Below are positions 1-5,730 of a stretch of DNA of 8,081 nt, piece after piece. Source of the DNA: Chloroflexota bacterium. Its GTDB lineage: Bacteria > Chloroflexota > UBA6077 > FW602-bin22 > JACQUS01. The translations under genes and the position numbers were made by a program. A model generated the notes under the pieces. That model did not search any database. It had not been told where the DNA came from and worked only from the letters and a program-made list of their open reading frames with translations. The first letter of the stretch is position 1. The number at the start of each line of letters is the position of its first letter. The stretch covers positions 1 through 8,081 of the forward strand of contig JACQUS010000445.1 in the NCBI GenBank assembly GCA_016210125.1, read 5' to 3'.

Positions 1-42
1 GCAGTGGGGACAACCGTCCCCTCTGCACACCCCTTTTCATTC
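1..42 (+). repeat. Edge-truncated copy of a dispersed palindromic intergenic repeat
   Basis: The first 26 bases form an inverted repeat. Left arm GCAGTGGGGAC (1-11), four-base loop (12-15) and right arm GTCCCCTCTGC (16-26) pair over 11 positions with one T/T mismatch. The tail that follows (27-42) resembles the tail after the hairpin at 1627-1653: the stretch 21-42 matches 1649-1670 at 18 of 22 positions by my hand alignment. I therefore read this as a fourth member of the repeat family described at 93-163, 1596-1670 and 6613-6675, with its left part outside the window. It could also act as a transcription terminator for a plus-strand gene to the left, since CCCCTTTT follows, but that T-run is weak. 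Confidence 0.55.
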
Positions 43-92
43 GTGCCGGTGCGCCACGGCGCATCGACGACTCCGATGGAAATGGCCCTGAT

Positions 93-163
93 GGGCTGCC
101 CCACCTCGCCTCAAGAACTATCCGAAAGGGAGCTTCGCCCCTTTGGATTCCCTTTGGATTCCC
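93..163 (+). repeat. Dispersed palindromic intergenic repeat, copy downstream of hisD
   Basis: This copy begins with the box GCTGCCCCACC (95-105). After 16 bases comes an imperfect hairpin (122-146): CC pairs with GG, AAAGGG with CCCTTT and GC with GC, around a TTC loop, with single-base bulges at 124 and 131. The right arm runs into two head-to-tail copies of CTTTGGATTCC (141-151 and 152-162). The same box, spacing, hairpin and tail recur at 1596-1670 and 6613-6675. Read on the minus strand, the hairpin lies about 60 bases past the hisD stop codon and is followed by ATAGTTCTTG, so it may help end hisD transcripts. The T-content is too low for a convincing intrinsic terminator. Confidence 0.7.
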
Positions 164-205
164 TTTTCCTCCCCGATGGTCGCAAGTCCGACACCGCGGC
201 GCTCG

Positions 206-1555
206 TCAGCCGTCGGTCTGCGCGCTCGACGGCGCCAGCCGCCGGGCGATGGCCGCGACGTGCGCGTCGAGCCCTTCCGCGCCGCCGATGGCCATCGCCG
301 CTGGGCCGAGGCGCGCCACGTCGGCCGGCCCCACGGCCAGGACGCTCGACAGCTTGACGAAGTCGCCGACGTGAAGAGGCGAGGCGAAGCGCGCCGCGCC
401 GCCAGTCGGCAGCACGTGGCTGGGGCCGGCGACGTAGTCGCCCATAACGTGCGGCGACTGCGCGCCGACGAAGACCGCCCCGGCATTGCGCACCTGCCCG
501 AGCAGCGCCCACGGGTCGGCGACGAACAGGCAGAAGTGCTCCGGAGCGAACTCGTTGGCGAGCGCCATCCCCACGGCCAGGTCCGGCACGACGACGACGC
601 CACCCTGCCGCTCCAGCGCCTCGGCGATGATTGCCCGCCGCGGCAGCGCGGCGAGCTGGCGCTCCACGGCGGCATCGACGGCCTCCGCCTGCGCGCGGCT
701 GTCGGTCAGCAGCAGCGCGGTGGCCTGCGGGTCGTGCTCGGCCTGCGTGAGCAGCTCGGCCGCTAGCGTGTCCGCATCGGCGCTCTTGTCGGCTAGCAGC
801 AGGGCCTCGCTCGGGCCGGCGAGCTGGTCGATGCCCACCACACCAAACACCTCTCGCTTCGCCAAGGTCACGAAAATATTGCCCGGCCCGAAGAGCTTGT
901 CCACGCGCGGCACGCTCGCCGTCCCGTAGGCGAGCGCGGCGATGGCCTGCGCGCCGCCCATGCGAAAGACGCGGTCCACGCCGGCGATGTCGGCGGCGAC
1001 GAGCACCGCCGGGCTGACCGCGCCGTCGCGCGCTGGCGGCGTCGCCAGTACGACCTCGCCCACCCCGGCGACGCGCGCCGGCACGGCCGTCATCAGCACC
1101 GTCGAGGGGTAGGCGGCGCGGCCGCCGGGTGCGTAGAGGCCGACGCGGGCCAGCGGCCGGACGAGCTGGCCCAGCGCCGTGCCGCCCTCGAACTCGATCC
1201 ATGAGTGCCGCACCTGCTTGGCGTGGAAGGCGCGGATGCGCTCCGCGGCAAGTCGCAGTGCGTCGGCCACCTCTGGCCGCACCGACTGGTAGGCGCGCTG
1301 CATCTCGGCGCGCGGGACCTCCAGCGGGTCGGGGGCTACGCCGTCGAGCCGCAGGCTCCAGTCGCGCAGCGCCGCGTCGCCGCGCGCACGCACATCGCGG
1401 ACGATGCGCCGGACGGCCTCCTCGGGCGTCAGCGGCCCGCCGAAGAGCTCGGCGATGCGCGCGGCAACCGCCGGCGGCACGTCGCTCTCGTCGAGCGGCG
1501 CGCGGCGCAGGAGCGTCGCGCGCGCCTCCTCGACGCTGGTGATGATGCGGAGCAT
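206..1555 (-). CDS. hisD: Histidinol dehydrogenase (HisD)
   Basis: The 449-residue product catalyses the last two steps of histidine synthesis in the cytoplasm, oxidising L-histidinol via histidinal to L-histidine with two NAD+. The length is normal for the family. The family signature is clear at residues 242-274, from IDQLAGPSE to TQAEH. By homology with the E. coli enzyme, zinc ligands would be Q271, H274, D373 and H432, and the catalytic pair E339-H340 sits in NEFAPEH. The glycine-rich stretches RVGLYAPGG (137-145) and LFGPGN (221-226) are also typical. All expected catalytic residues are present, so the enzyme should be active. The start is ATG at 1555, preceded by a purine-rich GAGGGAG stretch. 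No other his gene is in the window, so hisD is not in a visible his operon. Its 5' leader lies just beyond the repeat copy at 1596-1670. Confidence 0.97.
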   Translation of the reverse strand: MLRIITSVEEARATLLRRAPLDESDVPPAVAARIAELFGGPLTPEEAVRRIVRDVRARGDAALRDWSLRLDGVAPDPLEVPRAEMQRAYQSVRPEVADALRLAAERIRAFHAKQVRHSWIEFEGGTALGQLVRPLARVGLYAPGGRAAYPSTVLMTAVPARVAGVGEVVLATPPARDGAVSPAVLVAADIAGVDRVFRMGGAQAIAALAYGTASVPRVDKLFGPGNIFVTLAKREVFGVVGIDQLAGPSEALLLADKSADADTLAAELLTQAEHDPQATALLLTDSRAQAEAVDAAVERQLAALPRRAIIAEALERQGGVVVVPDLAVGMALANEFAPEHFCLFVADPWALLGQVRNAGAVFVGAQSPHVMGDYVAGPSHVLPTGGAARFASPLHVGDFVKLSSVLAVGPADVARLGPAAMAIGGAEGLDAHVAAIARRLAPSSAQTDG

Positions 1556-1595
1556 GCTCCGCTCCCTCTCTCACCTAGTCCGAAATAGCTCTCGC

Positions 1596-1670
1596 GAGCT
1601 GCCCCACCCCGCTCCGGGAAGAATTCCCAGAGGTCGCCCGAGGCGACCTCTGGACTCCCCTTTGCATCCC
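1596..1670 (+). repeat. Dispersed palindromic intergenic repeat with perfect 12-bp stem, between the BtuF-like gene and hisD
   Basis: The box GCTGCCCCACC (1598-1608) is followed after 18 bases by a hairpin. The left arm CCAGAGGTCGCC (1627-1638) pairs perfectly with 1642-1653 around a CGA loop. The tail (1650-1670) echoes the right arm, CTCTGGACTCC then CTTTGCATCC, as in the copy at 93-163. A smaller inverted repeat, GGGAA/TTCCC with loop GAA (1616-1628), overlaps its left side, and AGCTC/GAGCT with loop TCGC lies at 1587-1600. On the minus strand the hairpin is downstream of the BtuF-like gene and upstream of hisD, and the box ends 42 bases before the hisD start codon. It could be a terminator, a leader structure or a REP-like unit. 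The remainder of the 1556-1825 gap holds nothing else I can support. Confidence 0.75.
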
Positions 1671-1825
1671 AGCCGGGGCGTTGCGCCGAGGCGACTACCG
1701 GCCCCTCTGTACGCTCGGGTGCCGCGGGAGTCGCTCTTCATTCCGCGCCGGCGGCTAGCCGGGAAATTGCTCACTCCCCCAGGCACAAGCGGGTGCGCAG
1801 CCCCGCCTCGGCCCCGCTGTCACTG

Positions 1826-2686
1826 TCAGGCGACGGGCTGCGGCGCGGGCGCCTCCGACCGGCCCGCCGGGAACCCCGCGGCTAGCGGGCAGGGGCCGAA
1901 CAGGTCGGGATGGGCGGCGCGCACGAGCCACGCGAAGCCCTCGACCAGCCGCGGACCCGGCCGACCGAAAAGGCCCTCCCAGACGACGTGCACGCGCCCC
2001 TCGCGCACGGCGCGGATGCGGCCCCAGCCCGGACGTGCGACAATCTTGTCGAGCGCCACGGGGCGGCGCGCGCCGCACCAGCAGACGAGCACGACGTCGG
2101 GGTCGCGAGCGATGACCTCGTCCCCGGTGATCACGTCGCTCTCCTTGGGCAGGTCGGCGAAGGCGTTCTCCGCGTGGGCGAGCGCACTCAGGTCGGTGAT
2201 CCAGCTTGGCCGACCGGGGGTGATGAGCGGCTTGGGCCACCACTCCCAGTAGAGGCGCGGGCGGGCCGGCGCCGTTGCGGCGCGCGCGGCCAGCGCAGCG
2301 ATGCGCGCACGCAGGTCGGCGACGAGAGCCCGTCCGCGCTCGGGAACGCCGGCCAGCTCGGCGACGAGCACGATGTCGCGATAGATCTCGTCGAGGCGCT
2401 GCGAGTGCAGGACGATGTAGGGCAGCCCGGCGGACTCGAGGCGCAGCAGATTACGCTCCATGCCCGGCACGCTGAGCGACGCGACGACCAGGTCCGGCTC
2501 GAGCGCCGCGACCTTCGCCACGTCGACATCGAGGTCTGGACCAAGCCGCGGCAGCCGAGCGACTTCGGGCGGATGGTCGGAGTCGTTGTCTACGCCGACG
2601 ACGCGCTCGCCGAGCCCCAGGGCGAACAGAATCTCCGTGTTGCTTGGGCAAAGCGACACGATGCGTCGGGCTTGGTCGCGGGCCAT
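1826..2686 (-). CDS. BtuF-like cobalamin-binding protein without signal peptide
   Basis: The 286-residue product belongs to the class III periplasmic-binding-protein fold (BtuF/FhuD/FepB type, COG0614). The opening RIVSLCPSNTEILFALGLG (8-26) and ERVVGVD (27-33) are the typical first strand and helix of BtuF-like proteins. Further landmarks are a V-A-A-L-x-P-D-L-V-V motif (59-68), a tryptophan-rich YWEWWPKPL (146-154), DPDVVLV (195-201) and RPGPRLVEGFAWL (242-254). There is no hydrophobic signal sequence and no lipobox cysteine, because the fold starts within ten residues of the initiator. It is therefore predicted to be cytoplasmic, unlike a true transporter component. No BtuC or BtuD gene is adjacent. 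The ligand may be cobalamin or another corrinoid or metal chelate, and this cannot be decided here. The ATG at 2686 is preceded by GGAG at a 7-base spacing. It is transcribed divergently from cdsA. Confidence 0.88.
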   Translation of the reverse strand: MARDQARRIVSLCPSNTEILFALGLGERVVGVDNDSDHPPEVARLPRLGPDLDVDVAKVAALEPDLVVASLSVPGMERNLLRLESAGLPYIVLHSQRLDEIYRDIVLVAELAGVPERGRALVADLRARIAALAARAATAPARPRLYWEWWPKPLITPGRPSWITDLSALAHAENAFADLPKESDVITGDEVIARDPDVVLVCWCGARRPVALDKIVARPGWGRIRAVREGRVHVVWEGLFGRPGPRLVEGFAWLVRAAHPDLFGPCPLAAGFPAGRSEAPAPQPVA

Positions 2687-2731
2687 GCTGCATCTCCGAC
2701 GCGCGCGAACGCCGGCTAGCGCTCTGCTTCG

Positions 2732-2761
2732 ATGCTACCACCGCCCGCGCGCGAGGGTCAA
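2732..2761 (-). promoter_or_regulatory. Predicted promoter of the BtuF-like gene
   Basis: On the minus strand, TTGACC (2761-2756) matches the -35 consensus at five of six positions. After an 18-base spacer it is followed by TAGCAT (2737-2732), a four-of-six -10 with a TGG extension in front. Transcription would start near 2725, giving a leader of about 38 bases before the ATG at 2686. The leader is too short for a cobalamin riboswitch. This is a pattern match only. Confidence 0.5.
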
Positions 2762-2767
2762 CGTGGT

Positions 2768-2791
2768 ACTACGCGAGGCACTACGCGAGGA
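2768..2791 (+). repeat. Tandem 12-bp duplication upstream of cdsA
   Basis: ACTACGCGAGGC (2768-2779) is followed immediately by ACTACGCGAGGA (2780-2791), so 11 of 12 bases are identical. The second copy contributes the AGGAGG that serves as the cdsA ribosome binding site, while the first ends in AGGCAC and is a poorer match. It may be a recent slippage duplication in the 5' leader of cdsA. Confidence 0.75.
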
Positions 2792-2792
2792 G
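2787..2792 (+). promoter_or_regulatory. cdsA ribosome binding site
   Basis: AGGAGG, a perfect Shine-Dalgarno sequence, lies 8 bases before GTG at 2801. It decides the start against the in-frame ATG at 2732. That upstream ATG would add 23 arginine- and glycine-rich residues and overlaps the predicted -10 of the divergent gene. Confidence 0.8.
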
Positions 2793-2800
2793 GGGCGCCC

Positions 2801-3619
2801 GTGGCGGAGACCTCGGCCCTGCGGATGCGGTTGCGCTCGGCGCTCGTGGCCATTCCGCTTGTCCTCGCCCCGGTCCTCGTCGGCGGTCTGCCTTTTCTCG
2901 TGCTGGTTGCCGTCTGCGCCGCCATCGCCGCCATGGAGGGCGCGGCGATGTTCCGCGAGCGCGGCCTGCGCCCGCCCGTGGCGCTCGCCGCCGCCATGGC
3001 GCTGCTACTGGTCCTGGCCACGGCGTATCCGGACTCCCTCCCCCAAAGCACGGTCGCCGCTCTGGCGGCGCTCGGCCTGGTGCTGGCCTTCGGCTGGCGG
3101 CGGCTGCGCGGTGCGTGCTGGCAGCGCGCCGCACTGGAGGCTGGCCTGGCGGTGGGCGCCGCGCTCTACGTCGGCGGGCTGCTGCGTTACGCGCTACCGC
3201 TCCGGCAGCTCCCGCTGGGCCTCGCATGGGCGGCGGTGGTGCTGATGAGCACCTGGGGCAGCGATACGGCGGCCTACGTCGTCGGCCGACGGTGGGGCCG
3301 CCGCCGCCTCGCGCCGGCCGTTAGCCCTGGCAAGACGTGGGAGGGCGCGCTTGCCGGCCTGGCCGTCGCCGTTGGCGCGTCAGCCATCGTCGCCCCGTGG
3401 CTGGGCCTCGGGCCGCCGGCCGCTCTGGCGCTGGGCCTGATCGTCGGACCGGCAGCCATCGCCGGCGACCTATTCGAGTCGGCGCTCAAGCGCGTGGCCG
3501 ATGTCAAAGACGCCGGGCACCTCATGCCCGGGCATGGCGGCCTGCTCGACCGCATCGACAGCCTGCTGTTCGTCGTCGTCGCCTGCTATGGCTACGCGCT
3601 GCTGGTCGGCGGGCGCTAG
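2801..3619 (+). CDS. cdsA: Phosphatidate cytidylyltransferase (CDP-diglyceride synthase)
   Basis: The 272-residue integral membrane enzyme condenses phosphatidic acid with CTP to give CDP-diacylglycerol and pyrophosphate, the branch point for phosphatidylglycerol, cardiolipin and other phospholipids. The C-terminal CDS family signature is complete at residues 227-253, with SALKR, VKD and MPGHGG followed by LDRID. Upstream are SDTAAYVVGRRWGR (154-167) and SPGKTWEG (175-182), which line the active site in this family. About eight or nine hydrophobic spans are visible, including 12-45, 60-76, 84-98, 112-128, 140-152, 183-222 and 255-270. The length is at the usual size. It starts with GTG at 2801 behind a strong AGGAGG. 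It heads a plus-strand lipid cluster: the acyltransferase that makes its substrate starts about 80 bases after its stop, possibly with its own promoter. Confidence 0.96.
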   Translation: MAETSALRMRLRSALVAIPLVLAPVLVGGLPFLVLVAVCAAIAAMEGAAMFRERGLRPPVALAAAMALLLVLATAYPDSLPQSTVAALAALGLVLAFGWRRLRGACWQRAALEAGLAVGAALYVGGLLRYALPLRQLPLGLAWAAVVLMSTWGSDTAAYVVGRRWGRRRLAPAVSPGKTWEGALAGLAVAVGASAIVAPWLGLGPPAALALGLIVGPAAIAGDLFESALKRVADVKDAGHLMPGHGGLLDRIDSLLFVVVACYGYALLVGGR

Positions 3620-3669
3620 GGCACGGTCGCATGCCGCTCGATTGCGGACAAACCGGCTGCTGAAAAGGG

Positions 3670-3692
3670 TTTGCCACGGATCGTGGTATAAG
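3670..3692 (+). promoter_or_regulatory. Predicted extended -10 promoter and adjoining dyad upstream of the acyltransferase gene
   Basis: TGGTATAAG (3684-3692) is an extended -10 with TATAAG matching five of six consensus positions. No good -35 exists at 17 bases, as expected for extended -10 promoters. Directly overlapping it upstream is a perfect inverted repeat, CCACG (3674-3678) and CGTGG (3682-3686) separated by GAT, which could be an operator. If the promoter is used, transcription starts near 3699. That would exclude the ATG at 3693 and make the ATG at 3702 almost leaderless. Confidence 0.45.
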
Positions 3693-3701
3693 ATGGAGAC
3701 G

Positions 3702-4373
3702 ATGGAAGCAACTGCGACGCGCATGACCGCCGAGCGTCTCGGCGCCGACCCGAGCTGGTACCTGGCGGCGCGCATCGTCGGCGTGCCCTGGGCGCTCACC
3801 TACCTGCGCCTGCGCTGGACTGGCAGCGCGCACATCCCCCGCGCTGGCGCGGCGCTCATGGTCAGCAACCACCTGAGCAACCTCGATCCGTTCATGCTCG
3901 CGGCCGGATGCCCGCGCAGCCTCACATTCATGGCTAAGAAGGAGCTGTTTCGCAACGCGCTGCTGCGGCTCATCCTCACGCGCTTGGGTGCCGTGCCCAT
4001 GGAGCGCGCGCAGGCCGACTTAGAGGCTGCCCGCGTTGCGCTGCGACTTCTGCGCGCCGGCCAGATCTTGGTCATCTTTCCGGAGGGCACGCGCAGCCGC
4101 ACGGGGCGCCTCGGCCCGTTCAAGGTCGGCGCGGCGCACATCGCCCTGAAGATGCGCGTGCCCATCATCCCAGCCGCCCTGACTGGCGCGGACCGCGTCC
4201 TGCCGCGTGGGGCGCGCTGGCCGCGGCCGGGGTCGGTGTTCGTGCGCTACGGTCCGGCGTTCGAGCTCACGGAGTTCTACGATGCCCCCCGCAACGTGGC
4301 GACGCTGGAGGCGGCGACAGCCGTCATCCGCGAGCGCGTCGGCGCTCTCCTGCCGCCAGCGCTACGCGGCTAG
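3702..4373 (+). CDS. plsC: 1-acyl-sn-glycerol-3-phosphate acyltransferase (PlsC family)
   Basis: The product, about 223 residues, is a glycerolipid acyltransferase that converts lysophosphatidic acid to phosphatidic acid at the membrane. Residue numbers here count from the ATG at 3693. All four family motifs are present: motif I NHLSNLDP with the catalytic H60 and D65, a basic segment around 82-105 ending VPMER, motif III FPEGTRS (129-135), and motif IV VPIIPAALTG (156-165). A short hydrophobic N-terminal segment (about 23-38) suggests peripheral membrane attachment. The start is uncertain. ATG 3693, 3702 and 3723 are in frame; none has a well-spaced Shine-Dalgarno, and I chose 3702 because a likely -10 box ends at 3692. 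The open frame extends upstream into cdsA (to 3501), but that part has no family similarity. The acyl donor, acyl-CoA, acyl-ACP or acyl-phosphate, cannot be told. Confidence 0.93.
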   Translation: MEATATRMTAERLGADPSWYLAARIVGVPWALTYLRLRWTGSAHIPRAGAALMVSNHLSNLDPFMLAAGCPRSLTFMAKKELFRNALLRLILTRLGAVPMERAQADLEAARVALRLLRAGQILVIFPEGTRSRTGRLGPFKVGAAHIALKMRVPIIPAALTGADRVLPRGARWPRPGSVFVRYGPAFELTEFYDAPRNVATLEAATAVIRERVGALLPPALRG

Positions 4374-4393
4374 CGAGGCAGACGACGCGCGAT

Positions 4394-4406
4394 GGAGAGG
4401 GAGGAG
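4394..4406 (+). promoter_or_regulatory. Purine-rich ribosome binding region of the PAP2-like gene
   Basis: GGAGAGGGAGGAG stands directly before ATG 4407, offering GAGG at a 6-base or GGAG at a 9-base spacing. The alternative ATG at 4392 lies upstream of this tract and has only a distant GAGG. This favours 4407. Confidence 0.5.
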
Positions 4407-5006
4407 ATGGGGTCGGAGGCGCGGTGGGAGCGCCTGGCGCGGCTAATCTCGCTGCTCAGCTATCCGGCCATCGCTGGGCCCATCGGGCTGGCGTACATGG
4501 GGCTGCTGCTGCGCACCGCACCCACCGACATTGCCAAGTGGCTGGGGCTGTGCATCGGCTCCATGGCCGTGCCGCTCGTGCTCGTCGTCGTGCGGCGCGT
4601 GCGCAGCGGGCACATCAGCGACTTCGACGTCTCGTTACGGGCGCAGCGCAAGGAGATCTACCTCTGGGGCCTCGCGCTGAACCTCCTCACCATCACCCTC
4701 GTGTATGCGCTCGACGGGCCGCTGTTCATCCTGGCGGCGCTGCTGAGTGGCCTCGTCGCCGGGCTCCTGGGGATTCTGGTGAATCGCTATATCAAAGTGA
4801 GCGTGCACACCGGCGTGTCGGCAATGGTCGCCACTGGGCTACTGCTGGTCAGCGGGCCGAGCGCCTGGCCGACGCTGCCGATGGTCGGCGCCGTCGCCTG
4901 GGCACGCTACCGCGTCCGCCGGCATACGGCGGCCGAGATCGCCGGTGGCCTCGCCCTCGGCGCCGTGGCCACCACCCTGACGTTCAAGATGGTCGGCCTC
5001 CCCTGA
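4407..5006 (+). CDS. PAP2-superfamily-like integral membrane phosphatase
   Basis: The product is 199 residues from ATG 4407, or 204 from ATG 4392. It is mostly hydrophobic, with about five or six membrane spans (roughly 18-35, 45-63, 88-100, 105-126, 137-150 and 179-193). It carries a recognisable but degenerate PAP2 pattern. SDFDVSLRAQRK (71-82) replaces the usual K-x6-R-P. SVHTG (132-136) corresponds to the central P-S-G-H motif, with H134 as the likely acid. R167-x5-H173-x3-E177 matches R-x5-H-x3-D, with H173 as the likely nucleophile and Glu for Asp. This suggests a lipid phosphatase acting on phosphatidic acid, phosphatidylglycerol phosphate or an isoprenyl phosphate, but the substrate is unknown. 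It begins 33 bases after the acyltransferase stop, so co-transcription is likely. It ends one base before the convergent DUF169 stop. Confidence 0.78.
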   Translation: MGSEARWERLARLISLLSYPAIAGPIGLAYMGLLLRTAPTDIAKWLGLCIGSMAVPLVLVVVRRVRSGHISDFDVSLRAQRKEIYLWGLALNLLTITLVYALDGPLFILAALLSGLVAGLLGILVNRYIKVSVHTGVSAMVATGLLLVSGPSAWPTLPMVGAVAWARYRVRRHTAAEIAGGLALGAVATTLTFKMVGLP

Positions 5007-5007
5007 G

Positions 5008-5715
5008 CTATGCGAAGCGAGCCTTTTGGCTGAGGTAGAACTGCCGCATCTCCTCGTTCGCGGCGTGCGTCCGCGCCAACGTCTCCGACAGCGCGGGGAG
5101 GCTGCCGCCTGGGATGGCCACCAGACAGCGGTCGTCGGGAATCTCGGTGTACGTACGCATGCCCATGCAGCCGACCGACACGGTCGTCGTGCCCCGCGCC
5201 ACGGCCGTTGGCAGCGCGCCGCAAGCCGGGCGGCCGAAGAGAGCACCCTCGGGGTGCTCGGCCCACTGCACCGCACCGACGGCCTCTTGAAGGAGCATCG
5301 CCTGCCGCGGTGTCGCCCACAGCAGCACGACGTCCGGCTCGACGGGAAACTGCGCCAGCGGGCCGTAGACGATGCCGCGCGCCGGCCGGCCGAACTTCGG
5401 GATGTGCGGGACTTCCTCCTGCTGGACGTAGCCGATGGCGCACATCTGCTGGACCAGCCCCATGAGCTCCTGCATCGCGCTCGCCGGCAGATCGAAACCC
5501 ATGACCATCGCACCAATCGGGCACCCCAGGTGGTCCTCGGCGCTGGCGTAGAAGACGCCGTGCTCGGCCTGGCGCCAGAACGCGCAGGCCGACGGCACGC
5601 GCCCGGCCGCGCGCGCGACGCCGGCCGGCGGCTCGTCGGCCAGCGCCAGCGCGACCGGTGGAAGGGCGAGGCCAAGGCGCTCGTGCAGCAGTGACGCCAG
5701 AGTAGCGCGCGACAT
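5008..5715 (-). CDS. DUF169 family protein (COG2043), function unknown
   Basis: The 235-residue soluble protein resembles the DUF169 family, whose function is not established. Cysteines sit in conserved-looking contexts: C44 in SACAFW, C65 in HLGCPIGA, C165 in RPACGALP and C183 in VGCMGMR, with H62 nearby. Such a set could bind a metal or an iron-sulfur cluster, which is my inference. DVVLLWATPRQAMLLQEA (128-145) and the late CLVAIPGG (197-204) are other family-like stretches. The ATG at 5715 is chosen because AGGAG lies 7 bases upstream. The longer frame to 5748 would start inside mtnP and adds an unconserved 11-residue tail. Only 13 bases separate it from the mtnP stop and the Shine-Dalgarno overlaps that stop codon, so the two are probably translated from one mRNA. 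Confidence 0.82.
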   Translation of the reverse strand: MSRATLASLLHERLGLALPPVALALADEPPAGVARAAGRVPSACAFWRQAEHGVFYASAEDHLGCPIGAMVMGFDLPASAMQELMGLVQQMCAIGYVQQEEVPHIPKFGRPARGIVYGPLAQFPVEPDVVLLWATPRQAMLLQEAVGAVQWAEHPEGALFGRPACGALPTAVARGTTTVSVGCMGMRTYTEIPDDRCLVAIPGGSLPALSETLARTHAANEEMRQFYLSQKARFA

Positions 5716-5722
5716 ACGCGGT

Positions 5723-5730
5723 CTCCTCTC
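5723..5730 (-). promoter_or_regulatory. DUF169 gene ribosome binding site overlapping the mtnP stop
   Basis: GAGAGGAG on the minus strand (5730-5723) is 7 bases before ATG 5715 and shares two bases with the mtnP TGA (5731-5729). The arrangement supports translational coupling of the two genes. Confidence 0.7.

Noticed and set aside
111..1574. Long minus-strand open frame (487 codons) overlapping hisD
   Set aside because: It is out of frame with the clear HisD protein and encodes low-complexity Arg/Ala/Gly-rich sequence, typical of shadow frames in GC-rich DNA.
1752..1761. 10-bp perfect palindrome CGGCTAGCCG
   Set aside because: It is a single occurrence of full length in a GC-rich gap, with no associated promoter; similar GGCTAGC strings elsewhere are partial or coincide with stop codons.
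1571..1786. Possible 71-residue minus-strand protein in the gap upstream of hisD
   Set aside because: It reads through the palindromic repeat, is Arg/Gly-rich and has no family resemblance.
2687..2800. Cobalamin riboswitch upstream of the BtuF-like gene
   Set aside because: The predicted leader is only about 38 bases and the whole divergent gap is 114 bases, too short for the element, and no B12-box-like sequence was seen.
2732..2800. N-terminal extension of CdsA to ATG 2732
   Set aside because: The added 23 residues are unlike the family, the ATG lies in a predicted promoter, and a strong Shine-Dalgarno precedes GTG 2801.
3501..3692. N-terminal extension of the PlsC-like protein into cdsA
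   Set aside because: The extension is read from cdsA in another frame, is Cys/Ser-rich and lies outside the acyltransferase domain.
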